Assembly (NCBI RefSeq): GCF_002288635.1
Contig: NZ_NRSW01000001.1
Span: 1,196,071 to 1,260,070 of the forward strand
Reading direction: 5' to 3'
DNA length: 64,000 nucleotides
DNA from: Mucilaginibacter sp. MD40
GTDB taxonomy: Bacteria > Bacteroidota > Bacteroidia > Sphingobacteriales > Sphingobacteriaceae
Each line of letters starts with the position of its first letter. Position 1 is the stretch's first letter. Below the pieces are notes generated by a model. It had not been told where the DNA came from and did not search any database. It worked only from the letters and a program-made list of their open reading frames with translations. This document shows positions 53,348 through 60,901 of the stretch, one piece after another. The translations under genes were made by a program, and so were the position numbers.

Positions 53348-54043
53348 TTATGCGAAACGGGCCTGCTTTTTAAGAGCCGAAGGTTCCAGGTGCAGGTGGC
53401 CTGCAAAAAGTTCGCGTACTTTTTCTGCTACCTCGGCACGGTTTACGGTTTGTGCATCGCGGCGGCATTTCAGATAATGCTCGCGGGCAATTTTTTCCGC
53501 AAGGTCACCAAGGGTTTTAACCTTAAGTTCTTTACCAAATTTACCGGCAAGTACCAGTCCGGTAATGGATGCTACCATACCTATGTATCCAACAGTACTA
53601 AAAACAAAACTTACTGTGATGAATAACAATAAAGATAAAGCAAAAGCCCAAACAATTCCTTGCTTAGGGCGTAACAGGTTCATGTGTAAACCCATCTCTT
53701 CCTCTACATCGGCAACAACCTCAATTCGTGTATCGCGCGGGAAAAGCTCACACAATTTGGTGGTTGGCTTAAGGTCGCAACGGTCTACTGCCTTTTTGGC
53801 ATTAATGGCGTTGCGTAGCTTGTAAAAAGCCTGCTGCGTAGTACAACTATCAGCATGTGCCTGTTTTATCTTGGTTACTACCAGGTCGCACAGGGCGCCA
53901 AAGGTTTTTACCTGGTTAAGATCCTCATTTTCGAACCTGATATTGAACGAACACTCAATTTTCGCCAATATATCACCTATATTCTCCGGGTCGATAGTAT
54001 TTAAATTAACTATCGGCGCGCCATTCTTAAAACTAACTTTCAA
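53348..54043 (-). CDS. Membrane protein with two acyl-carrier-protein-like segments
   Basis: The 231-residue protein is of uncertain function. Residues 20-60 (NIGDILAKIECSFNIRFENE, then DLNQVKTFGALCDLVVTKI) resemble the second half of an acyl carrier protein, but the phosphopantetheine Ser is absent. Residues 66-120 (CTTQQAFYKLRNAI, LKPTTKLCELFP) follow a pattern I associate with conserved ACP-linked proteins. Two hydrophobic helices lie at about 129-167. Residues 173-190 (LKVKTLGDLAEKIAREHY) repeat the ACP-like helix pattern. The start is TTG 54043, as an in-frame stop lies 15 bases upstream. No fatty-acid or polyketide genes are adjacent. Confidence 0.75.
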   Translation of the reverse strand: MKVSFKNGAPIVNLNTIDPENIGDILAKIECSFNIRFENEDLNQVKTFGALCDLVVTKIKQAHADSCTTQQAFYKLRNAINAKKAVDRCDLKPTTKLCELFPRDTRIEVVADVEEEMGLHMNLLRPKQGIVWAFALSLLLFITVSFVFSTVGYIGMVASITGLVLAGKFGKELKVKTLGDLAEKIAREHYLKCRRDAQTVNRAEVAEKVRELFAGHLHLEPSALKKQARFA

Positions 54044-54130
54044 TCCTGTAGCACTAAATTAAACAATGGGTAAGCCGCCGCAAATATACGGTGGCTTACC
54101 TTGTAATTCAAAACTGATGCCAGCGCTGAA

Positions 54131-56947
54131 TTACTTACTTAAATACATTGATTTTTCTTTGTATAGATGCCTGAAGTAAGGGTCCATCAGGTTAGGAATA
54201 AACCTGATCGCCTCGCCGGTTGATTTCATCTCAGGGCCAAGCTCCTTATTTACTTCAGGGAATTTATCAAACGAGAACACCGGTTCTTTTATTGCATAGC
54301 CCTTAAGCTTACGCTGTATGGTGAAATCTTTTATTTTGTTAACACCCAGCATTACCTTGGCAGCAATGTTTATGTATGGCACATCGTAAGCTTTAGCTAT
54401 AAACGGCACCGTACGTGACGCGCGCGGGTTTGCTTCAATTACGTATACCTTATCATCCTTAATGGCAAACTGAATATTCAGCAAGCCGCGAACGTTAAGC
54501 GCGCGGGCTACTTTTTCTGTGTACTCTTCCATCTGGCTGATCACGTTGTCGCTTAAATCAAATGGAGGCAATACCGCGTAAGAGTCGCCGGAGTGTATAC
54601 CTGCAGGCTCAATGTGCTCCATCATACCAATGATATGTACATCCTCGCCATCGTGGATAGAATCTGATTCTGCCTCGGCCGCACGGTCAAGGAAGTGGTC
54701 GATCAACACGCGGTTGCCGGGGAGATTTTTCAACAAATTAACCACAGCTTTCTCCAGGTCCTCATCGTTTATCACAATGCTCATGCCCTGGCCGCCAAGT
54801 ACGTAGCTTGGGCGTACCAAAACAGGGTAACCAACCTCGTGTGCCACTTCAAGTGCTTCTTCAGCACTTTCGGCAACACCATATTTTGGGTAAGGAATAT
54901 TTAGTTCTTTCAGCAGATCAGAGAAACGGCCGCGGTCTTCGGCAATATCCATATTGTCAAAAGATGTACCGATGATCTTGATGCCATGCGCATGCAGTTT
55001 CTCCGCCATTTTAAGAGCGGTTTGGCCACCCAGCTGAACAATCACACCTTCCGGTTTCTCCAGGTCAATAATCTCGCGTACGTGCTCCCAGAAAACAGGC
55101 TCAAAGTAAAGCTTATCGGCCATGTTAAAGTCGGTAGATACGGTCTCAGGGTTACAGTTAACCATGATGGCTTCGTAGCCGGCCTCTTTCGCGGCAAGCA
55201 AACCGTGTACACAGCTGTAATCAAACTCGATACCCTGGCCTATACGGTTAGGGCCTGAACCCAATACGATGATCTTTTTCTTGTCAGATACTTTTGACTC
55301 GTTCTCACCTTCGTAAGTTGAGTAGTAGTATGGCGTTTGCGCGGCAAATTCGGCAGCGCAGGTATCCACCATTTTATAAACCCTTCTGATACCTAATTCC
55401 TTACGGCGTTTGTAAACGTCCTCTTCGGTAACGTTGCCTAAGATGTAAGCTATCTGCGGGTCAGAGAATCCTTTTTGCTTAAGGGTGTAGAAGAAATCAT
55501 CAGGAATGTTGTTAAGCGAGTATCTGCGTAACTCGTTTTCCAGGTTCACTACATCCTGTATCTGGTTAAGGAACCAGCGGTCTATTTTGGTTACCTTACG
55601 GATAGATTCCATTGGCACACCAAGGCTCATGGCATCGTAAATATGGAACAACCTGTCCCAGCTCGGATGCTCAAGGCTATGCATAATTTCTTCGAGGTTG
55701 CGACTCTGGCGACCGTCGGCACCTAAACCGGCGCGGCCTATCTCCAGGCTCTGACAAGCCTTTTGTAAAGCTTCTATAAAGCTGCGGCCAATACCCATCA
55801 CCTCGCCAACAGATTTCATCTGAAGGCCAAGCTCGCGGTTAGCGCCTTTAAATTTATCAAAGTTCCAGCGAGGGATCTTTACGATAACGTAATCAAGCGT
55901 TGGTTCAAAGTATGCTGAAGTAGTTTTGGTGATCTGGTTTTCTATCTCGTCAAGGTTGTAACCTATTGCAAGCTTTGCAGCAATTTTAGCGATAGGGTAA
56001 CCGGTGGCTTTTGATGCCAGGGCTGATGAGCGCGATACACGAGGGTTGATCTCGATTGCGATAATCTCTTCAGTAGCAGGGTTAACTGAGAACTGTACGT
56101 TACAGCCACCCGCAAAGTTACCAATAGCACGCATCATCTTGATGGCCTGGTTACGCATTTGTTGGTAGCAACGGTCGCTCAGGGTCATGGCTGGTGCCAC
56201 GGTTATCGAGTCGCCGGTGTGGATACCCATCGGGTCAAAGTTCTCGATAGAGCAGATGATGATCACGTTGTCCCGGTTATCGCGCAATAACTCCAGCTCA
56301 TATTCTTTCCAACCCAAAACAGCCTGCTCAACCAATACCTCGTGGGTAGGTGAAGCCTGCAAACCACGACTAAGCGCGGCGTCAAAATCTTCCTTTTTGT
56401 GTACAAAGCCCGCGCCTTTACCACCCAGCGTATAGCTTGGGCGTATCACCAGCGGGAAACCAATTTCCTGCGCAGCCTCTTTACCTTCAAGGAAAGAGTT
56501 AGCGATTTTTGATTTGGCAACACCTACACCAATGTCAACCATCAGTTGGCGAAATGCCTCGCGGTTCTCAGTTTTCTCGATGGCGGCTACGTCAACACCA
56601 ACCACTTTTACGCCATATTTTTCCCATATACCGCGTTCTGATGCCTCAATACAAAGGTTAAGCGCGGTTTGGCCACCCATTGTAGGCAGTACGGCGTCAA
56701 TTTTTTGTTCCTGCAGTATTTGCTCAATACTTTCGCAGGTAAGCGGTAAAAGGTAAACATGGTCGGCAATAACCTTATCGGTCATGATGGTTGCCGGGTT
56801 GCTGTTGATGATCGATACGGAGATGCCTTCGTCTTTCAGCGAAAGGGCGGCTTGCGAACCCGCATAATCAAACTCACATGCCTGACCGATAATAATAGGG
56901 CCAGAACCAATAATTAATACGGATTTGATGGAGGTATCCTTGGGCAT
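54131..56947 (-). CDS. carB: Carbamoyl-phosphate synthase large subunit lacking the MGS domain
   Basis: The 938-residue enzyme makes carbamoyl phosphate from ammonia, bicarbonate and two ATP for arginine and pyrimidine synthesis. Both ATP-grasp halves are complete: SVLIIGSGPIIIGQACEFDY with IRPSYTLGGKGAGFVH, and IIVLGSGPNRIGQGIEFDYS with VRPSYVLGGQGMSIVI. The protein ends HLYKEKSMYLSK, about where E. coli CarB (1,073 residues) enters its C-terminal MGS-like allosteric domain, so UMP/ornithine/IMP control of the usual kind should be missing. carA is not adjacent. A leader of about 95 nt with a possible pseudoknot precedes it. Confidence 0.96.
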   Translation of the reverse strand: MPKDTSIKSVLIIGSGPIIIGQACEFDYAGSQAALSLKDEGISVSIINSNPATIMTDKVIADHVYLLPLTCESIEQILQEQKIDAVLPTMGGQTALNLCIEASERGIWEKYGVKVVGVDVAAIEKTENREAFRQLMVDIGVGVAKSKIANSFLEGKEAAQEIGFPLVIRPSYTLGGKGAGFVHKKEDFDAALSRGLQASPTHEVLVEQAVLGWKEYELELLRDNRDNVIIICSIENFDPMGIHTGDSITVAPAMTLSDRCYQQMRNQAIKMMRAIGNFAGGCNVQFSVNPATEEIIAIEINPRVSRSSALASKATGYPIAKIAAKLAIGYNLDEIENQITKTTSAYFEPTLDYVIVKIPRWNFDKFKGANRELGLQMKSVGEVMGIGRSFIEALQKACQSLEIGRAGLGADGRQSRNLEEIMHSLEHPSWDRLFHIYDAMSLGVPMESIRKVTKIDRWFLNQIQDVVNLENELRRYSLNNIPDDFFYTLKQKGFSDPQIAYILGNVTEEDVYKRRKELGIRRVYKMVDTCAAEFAAQTPYYYSTYEGENESKVSDKKKIIVLGSGPNRIGQGIEFDYSCVHGLLAAKEAGYEAIMVNCNPETVSTDFNMADKLYFEPVFWEHVREIIDLEKPEGVIVQLGGQTALKMAEKLHAHGIKIIGTSFDNMDIAEDRGRFSDLLKELNIPYPKYGVAESAEEALEVAHEVGYPVLVRPSYVLGGQGMSIVINDEDLEKAVVNLLKNLPGNRVLIDHFLDRAAEAESDSIHDGEDVHIIGMMEHIEPAGIHSGDSYAVLPPFDLSDNVISQMEEYTEKVARALNVRGLLNIQFAIKDDKVYVIEANPRASRTVPFIAKAYDVPYINIAAKVMLGVNKIKDFTIQRKLKGYAIKEPVFSFDKFPEVNKELGPEMKSTGEAIRFIPNLMDPYFRHLYKEKSMYLSK

Positions 56948-57006
56948 AGGGCTTTAAATCAAAAAGTTAAAAACGGGCAATAAGCCATTTAACAACAAGT
57001 TCTATG

Positions 57007-57054
57007 CGCTGAGAGTTGAAGTATTTCCCGACTCAGCATCGGGGTGCAAAGATA
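57007..57054 (-). promoter_or_regulatory. carB -7 box and 5' leader with predicted pseudoknot
   Basis: On the minus strand TATCTTTG (57054-57047) matches the -7 consensus. Transcription about 4 nt later would begin at CCCGATGCTGAGTCGGG (57043-57027), a 5-bp hairpin. Its loop GCTGAG is perfectly complementary to CTCAGC (57013-57008) 13-15 nt further on, so an H-type pseudoknot can form at the 5' end. The ATG follows about 60 nt later. Confidence 0.5.
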
Positions 57055-57204
57055 GTAATCATGAGGGATTTGCAGCGTTAAATTTTCAAATTTAATACTG
57101 GGCAAATAAAGAATGGGCTTTGGTAAAGCTGGGGATATATTATTGCGTGGTTTGAAGGCTGTTTACAAAGAAAATTATAGGGCTATTCATACCTTGTATT
57201 TAGA

Positions 57205-57777
57205 TCAGTAAGGTAAGTCAATAAAATAATCATTAATTGGTTTTAATAATATACAGTCGATAGCGAGGTTATCTCTCCCGTTAAACGCCATCATATCAAC
57301 TAAAGTTTGTTGAATTAAATTTCTTGTAGTAAAAATTTTAATAATTTTTGCTGTGTATACTCTTGTCTCGTAGTTCAGAAGGGTGTCCTTTTGGAGGGTC
57401 GGGATACTGCAACCATGCCGATAATCATACAAGAAGGGTTGCACTATAATTTTTCCTGTTTTCTTAAGTGTTTTAATCAAATACTTGTCCCTCTCAAGAG
57501 CTTTGATCGCCTTCTTCAGTGCCTCATTTACAAATTTAACATAGTCGTTGCTAAACGCAATGTCTGTTATTTTTCCCTGTTTATTTACTTTGAATTTAAT
57601 ATTAACAAAAGCCTGTTTACAACAAAGTAAAAGAGCTGATGTGTCTGGCTTGTAATTATTTATCAGTGTTTTTCGCACATGGGAGGCTATTTGCCTGGTG
57701 GTTAGCGTTTGTGCAATGGTGGTGGCAGTGGAAGCCAGGATCAATACACAAATTAATAATAATTTTTTGCAGACCAT
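57205..57777 (-). CDS. Secreted protein with TonB C-terminal-like domain
   Basis: The 190-residue protein has a signal peptide (LLLICVLILASTATTIAQ). Residues about 50-95 (QAFVNIKFKVNKQGKITDIA, FVNEALKKAIKALERD) resemble the TonB C-terminal fold, which in Bacteroidota often occurs in stand-alone secreted proteins. The remainder is not recognised. There is no membrane anchor or proline-rich spacer, so it is not a working TonB. It begins an AT-rich stretch that continues to about 59240. Function unknown. Confidence 0.65.
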   Translation of the reverse strand: MVCKKLLLICVLILASTATTIAQTLTTRQIASHVRKTLINNYKPDTSALLLCCKQAFVNIKFKVNKQGKITDIAFSNDYVKFVNEALKKAIKALERDKYLIKTLKKTGKIIVQPFLYDYRHGCSIPTLQKDTLLNYETRVYTAKIIKIFTTRNLIQQTLVDMMAFNGRDNLAIDCILLKPINDYFIDLPY

Positions 57778-57901
57778 GTTATACAGCTATCGTTGATTGT
57801 TATTTAAATAACTAATTTGTAAATCAAACTTTACAGACACCATGTATTTTGAGCTTAGTGGCTGTCATGCTTAGTTGCGGGCTCACACTGGTAAAAGTTT
57901 C

Positions 57902-58054
57902 TAATTTTGACCGATAATGCGGCAAGAATTTGTCTCGCCGATAGCTTTAGTTAGTGTATTTCAGCTCAGAAGTTACGCTGTCGCTAAACTTCGATCGGTG
58001 AGGGGAAGGTGTATCTTTAAGTAAACAAGCCAGCGCTTAGCACTGGCTTGTTTA
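57902..58054 (+). ncRNA. Candidate small RNA in an ORF-free gap
   Basis: A plus-strand TAATTTTG box (57902-57909) is followed by about 110 non-coding bases and a perfect 12-bp terminator hairpin (58022-58054) ending in TTGTTTATATTT. Inside, ACCGAT (57910-57915) can pair with ATCGGT (57994-57999). Both flanking genes are on the minus strand, so a plus-strand promoter here has no gene to serve. No -33 element is evident at normal spacing, and the terminator also serves the minus-strand gene at 58058. Confidence 0.3.
58022..58054. terminator. Bidirectional intrinsic terminator
   Basis: TAAACAAGCCAG (58022-58033) and CTGGCTTGTTTA (58043-58054) form a perfect 12-bp stem with a 9-base loop. It lies 4 bases past the stop of the minus-strand gene at 58058. 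Confidence 0.88.
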
Positions 58055-58057
58055 TAT

Positions 58058-58588
58058 TTAGTGCGTAAATTGTGCGTTGTTCAAAATGTCATCAAGCAAT
58101 GCCGTTGCTTTGGTGGAATCTGCTTCTGGATATTTTATATTACCTTTTTGAATTAATGTTTTGTTTTCATTTTGTAAGTAAAAATCATAATAGCCAACTT
58201 TATTAGAAATATGGTGTGTGATTAATACAGTTTTATTGCCGATTTTCTTGATGAAAGAACGATACGTTTTATTGCCATTTTTTATTAGATATAAATTAAG
58301 ATCATCTTGAAATCTTTTCATTCTTTCAAGATCATTTACAATAGATCCATTACTTACGTTTGATAAACCCAAGTAAAAATCTTCAACTTGATAATTATAT
58401 GGCTGAATGTAATTAGCCTTACTACCAATGGGGTTAAATTGAGGGGAAAATGTGTTTAATTGTTGTTTGCTGATTTTAGTAGTCTGTTTCGGTAGCGTTA
58501 TTTTGATTAATTCGTTACTGTGAATTATTTGAGAATAACTTAAAGTTGCCTTAATTACTATAGCAAATAGTATAATTGTCGTTTTCAT
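58058..58588 (-). CDS. Secreted AT-rich protein, partner of the upstream lipoprotein gene
   Basis: The 176-residue protein is not recognised. A signal peptide (MKTTIILFAIVIKATLSYSQ) targets it to the periplasm. The mature part is Asn/Lys/Ile-rich, with SNGSIVNDLERMKRFQDDLN and then beta-like KTYRSFIKKIGNKTVLITHH and VGYYDFYLQNENKTLIQKG. The gene is about 22-28% GC in two 60-base lines counted, against about 40-47% in neighbouring genes. It starts 11 bases after the lipoprotein stop, so it is cotranscribed and may be a cognate partner, possibly an immunity or binding protein. That role is inference. Confidence 0.7.
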   Translation of the reverse strand: MKTTIILFAIVIKATLSYSQIIHSNELIKITLPKQTTKISKQQLNTFSPQFNPIGSKANYIQPYNYQVEDFYLGLSNVSNGSIVNDLERMKRFQDDLNLYLIKNGNKTYRSFIKKIGNKTVLITHHISNKVGYYDFYLQNENKTLIQKGNIKYPEADSTKATALLDDILNNAQFTH

Positions 58589-58599
58589 TTTTAATAATG

Positions 58600-60264
58600 T
58601 TAGTAGCAGGGAATTAAAATAAGATTGCCGTTTTGATCTAAGCCTGCTATTACAAAATTTATTGTACCCGCAGGTGCTTTGTATATATTTATTGCATCAC
58701 CAAATATTTCTTTCAAAGTATAAGTTGTTGCTGTTAATTCATCAACGTCATGATTTACTTGATATTGGCTTGCCATAGATTGAAATGAATTGCCATAACC
58801 CTCACGATCATTGTTATATTGATTGTACATGGTTTGGACGGTTCCCCAACTGTTAATGTTTATTAAATATGTTGCATTATTTAAAACTATTATTGAATAT
58901 GAATTACTCTCAAAAAAAGTTTTGTTATCTGTAGTTGCTCCCATATTAGATAATGCATATCGATCTGCCATCATGGCAAATACGTCATCTGGGCTTGGGC
59001 CAGCACCAAAATGTCTGTGTATTGTTCCTATTCTATAGCCTGCATTATTATCCCATGTAAATTGTCCTTCCCACATTCCGTTAACGCCGGGCGTAGGTGA
59101 TATTGGATTGTAAATGTTTGAATTAAGGTTATTTAATCTTAAATCAGCTCCCCATTCATTTGTGCCGGGTTTGCTTAAAATGTCAGAAGTGGTACTATTT
59201 AAGTTACTTGGAAGATTCTGTTTTTGTTTTTTCATTTTATCGCACGGGTCTTCTGGCGTAGCCACCGGTATGCAAGGTACAGGCGTGGTGCCCCCACCGC
59301 CGCTTCCGCCATCACCAGGAGCCGCGACATTAACCCGTGGCCCGTTTACCGATTCAACAGCTGTAGGATCGCAGGGTTTTGGTGTAGGTGGAGGAGGGAA
59401 ATTGCCGGTGCTGCCACCACCGCTGCCTCCTGTGCTGCCACCGCCACCTCCGCCACCACCGCCGCCGCCGCCATCGATATTAGTACATTCGGTTATATGC
59501 GTTGTAGTATAGGTGTAGGTACAATCATACATGTTGGTTTTAGAGTCGGTAAAGCAACTTGCCGTTGTGGTGACTACGGGGCGGTCATAGCAAATCGGCG
59601 CGTATAAATTTACTGCTTGCTTTGAGTTTACCTGCCTGGTAGTTGCGGCCGGTACGCCCGTTGTAACCGATAATGTTTTGGTAATAGTACCTTTCTCGTA
59701 CCGCCAACCGGCAAGGAAATCGCCCTGTGCATTATAATAGAGCAGTCTTCCGCTAAAGTTCTTATCGTGGCTCTTGTAGGTATTAAGATTAAGCTTATCA
59801 AAATTTCCGTTAATGTAAGCGGTATCCGCTACTAAAACCATGTACCAACCTCTAAAAACGCCTGCGCTGTCTTTTTGTACAATAAAAGATGTTTTGGTGT
59901 AGTTGTTCTTTTGGGTTATGCCGTTGGCATTACTGCGGTCAAAAGCAAATACAACAGAACTGTTTACCAAAGGCAGCTCAACAAGGGTGCCATTGTATTT
60001 ACCGTAAACATCCGGTTTGTTCCAGTCAAGATTAAGCCCCTCATTCCATTTTTGTTCGAACATAGCATTAGTGGCTTTTGAGGATGGTTTGTTGATCCGC
60101 GCGTTATTTTCAAACCAGGCTTTTGCTTCCTTTACTGCAAGTGTTTGAGCAGTGGTGCTTAAGGTTTGTGCTGTTCCAGATGGTGTAATTTCTTTTTTAC
60201 AGCTGTAGGCCAGGGCTAATACTACTACTGAGAATAGAAGAACTTTGCCTGTAAGGCGCCTCAC
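58600..60264 (-). CDS. Composite lipoprotein with poly-Gly linker and IHxH/SPxD C-terminal domain
   Basis: The 554-residue protein has a lipobox ALAYSC (Cys22), GTG start at 60264, and a conserved-looking N-terminal region (residues 40-230) with FVIVQKD-type beta segments. A Cys-containing stretch and 12 consecutive Gly (265-276) lead to a Gly/Pro linker up to about 340. From about residue 342 the DNA becomes AT-rich and a distinct domain begins after EDPCDKMKKQKQN. It contains IGTIHRHFGAGPSPDDVFAM (His416, His418, Asp426/427), reminiscent of, but two residues shorter than, the HxH-x7-S-x2-D JAMM motif. Function unknown; see findings. Confidence 0.8.
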   Translation of the reverse strand: MRRLTGKVLLFSVVVLALAYSCKKEITPSGTAQTLSTTAQTLAVKEAKAWFENNARINKPSSKATNAMFEQKWNEGLNLDWNKPDVYGKYNGTLVELPLVNSSVVFAFDRSNANGITQKNNYTKTSFIVQKDSAGVFRGWYMVLVADTAYINGNFDKLNLNTYKSHDKNFSGRLLYYNAQGDFLAGWRYEKGTITKTLSVTTGVPAATTRQVNSKQAVNLYAPICYDRPVVTTTASCFTDSKTNMYDCTYTYTTTHITECTNIDGGGGGGGGGGGGSTGGSGGGSTGNFPPPPTPKPCDPTAVESVNGPRVNVAAPGDGGSGGGGTTPVPCIPVATPEDPCDKMKKQKQNLPSNLNSTTSDILSKPGTNEWGADLRLNNLNSNIYNPISPTPGVNGMWEGQFTWDNNAGYRIGTIHRHFGAGPSPDDVFAMMADRYALSNMGATTDNKTFFESNSYSIIVLNNATYLININSWGTVQTMYNQYNNDREGYGNSFQSMASQYQVNHDVDELTATTYTLKEIFGDAINIYKAPAGTINFVIAGLDQNGNLILIPCY

Positions 60265-60319
60265 CTTATTTGATGAGATGGTTTTTTCATTTGTGACAAG
60301 GTTTAGTAAATATTTATAC

Positions 60320-60350
60320 CAAACCTAATTGTTGTTTGCTTAAAAAGCAA
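60320..60350 (-). promoter_or_regulatory. Candidate promoter of the lipoprotein/partner pair
   Basis: Minus-strand TAGGTTTG (60327-60320) matches TAnnTTTG and is preceded, after a 20-nt spacer, by TTG (60350-60348) as -33 element. It lies 55 nt before the GTG start and is the best two-part promoter match seen in the window. A small hairpin TTGCTT/AAGCAA overlaps the -33 region. Confidence 0.55.
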
Positions 60351-60393
60351 CAGATTAAAGAAGTTTTAATGTTTGTGAAATTCCGTGAGAGGG

Positions 60394-60744
60394 CTACTTA
60401 ATTAATTTATTATTCGCATCAGGGAAGATCAAGATAGGCTCGTATTTTCTGGCTTCTTCCATTTCCATGTAGGCGTATGACATAATGATCACAATATCGC
60501 CTACCTGGGCCAGGCGCGCTGTTGCGCCGTTTAAGCAGATGGTGCCGCTGCCGCGTTCGCCTTTTATTACATAGGTTTCAAAGCGGGCGCCGTTGTTATT
60601 ATTAACAATCTGCACTTTTTCGTTAGGGATGATATTAGCAGCTTCAATAAGGTCTTCATCAATGGTGATACTGCCAACATAATTTAGTTCGGCCTGTGTA
60701 ACCTTAACCCGGTGAAGCTTTGATTTTAATACCTCAATAATCAT
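60394..60744 (-). CDS. panD: Aspartate 1-decarboxylase proenzyme
   Basis: The 116-residue proenzyme makes beta-alanine from aspartate for pantothenate and coenzyme A. The self-cleavage site Gly24-Ser25 is in [16 protein letters not shown]; Ser25 becomes the pyruvoyl group. [11 protein letters not shown] with preceding KSKLHRVK, and [20 protein letters not shown], complete the signature. A TACCTTTG promoter box ends 4 nt before the ATG, so the message is probably leaderless. It is downstream of glmS but separated by a terminator. Confidence 0.96.
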   Translation of the reverse strand: MIIEVLKSKLHRVKVTQAELNYVGSITIDEDLIEAANIIPNEKVQIVNNNNGARFETYVIKGERGSGTICLNGATARLAQVGDIVIIMSYAYMEMEEARKYEPILIFPDANNKLIK

Positions 60745-60748
60745 GATG

Positions 60749-60756
60749 CAAAGGTA
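60749..60756 (-). promoter_or_regulatory. Candidate -7 box for panD, leaderless spacing
   Basis: Minus-strand TACCTTTG with only CATC between it and ATG 60744. A start site about 4 nt after the box would be the A of the start codon. Confidence 0.6.
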
Positions 60757-60849
60757 GGAATAATTTTAGTGGATAGTTTACAGGCAATAGTCTATGCTAT
60801 TATAATTCTCGTTTCTTATTGGTTGAGGAGCTTCTGTTTTAAAACAGAA

Positions 60850-60876
60850 CGGCTCCGGGTATAATGTCCGGAGCCG
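60850..60876 (-). terminator. Intrinsic terminator after glmS
   Basis: CGGCTCCGG (60850-60858) and CCGGAGCCG (60868-60876) form a perfect 9-bp GC-rich stem 25 bases past the glmS stop. It is followed on the minus strand by TTCTGTTTTAAAACAGAA, a perfect 18-base palindrome (about 60831-60848), which supplies a T-run and a possible second stem. Confidence 0.8.
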
Positions 60877-60901
60877 CGTGTTAAATGCTTTAAATCACAG
60901 T

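Noticed and set aside
57007..57044. TPP riboswitch, suggested by CTGAG-type words upstream of carB
   Set aside because: The element is too short, lacks the paired thi-box layout and stands before carB rather than a thiamine gene.
59114..59512. Plus-strand open frame encoding a long proline run
   Set aside because: It is the reverse reading of the Gly-rich linker of the lipoprotein gene, has no initiation signal and no family resemblance.
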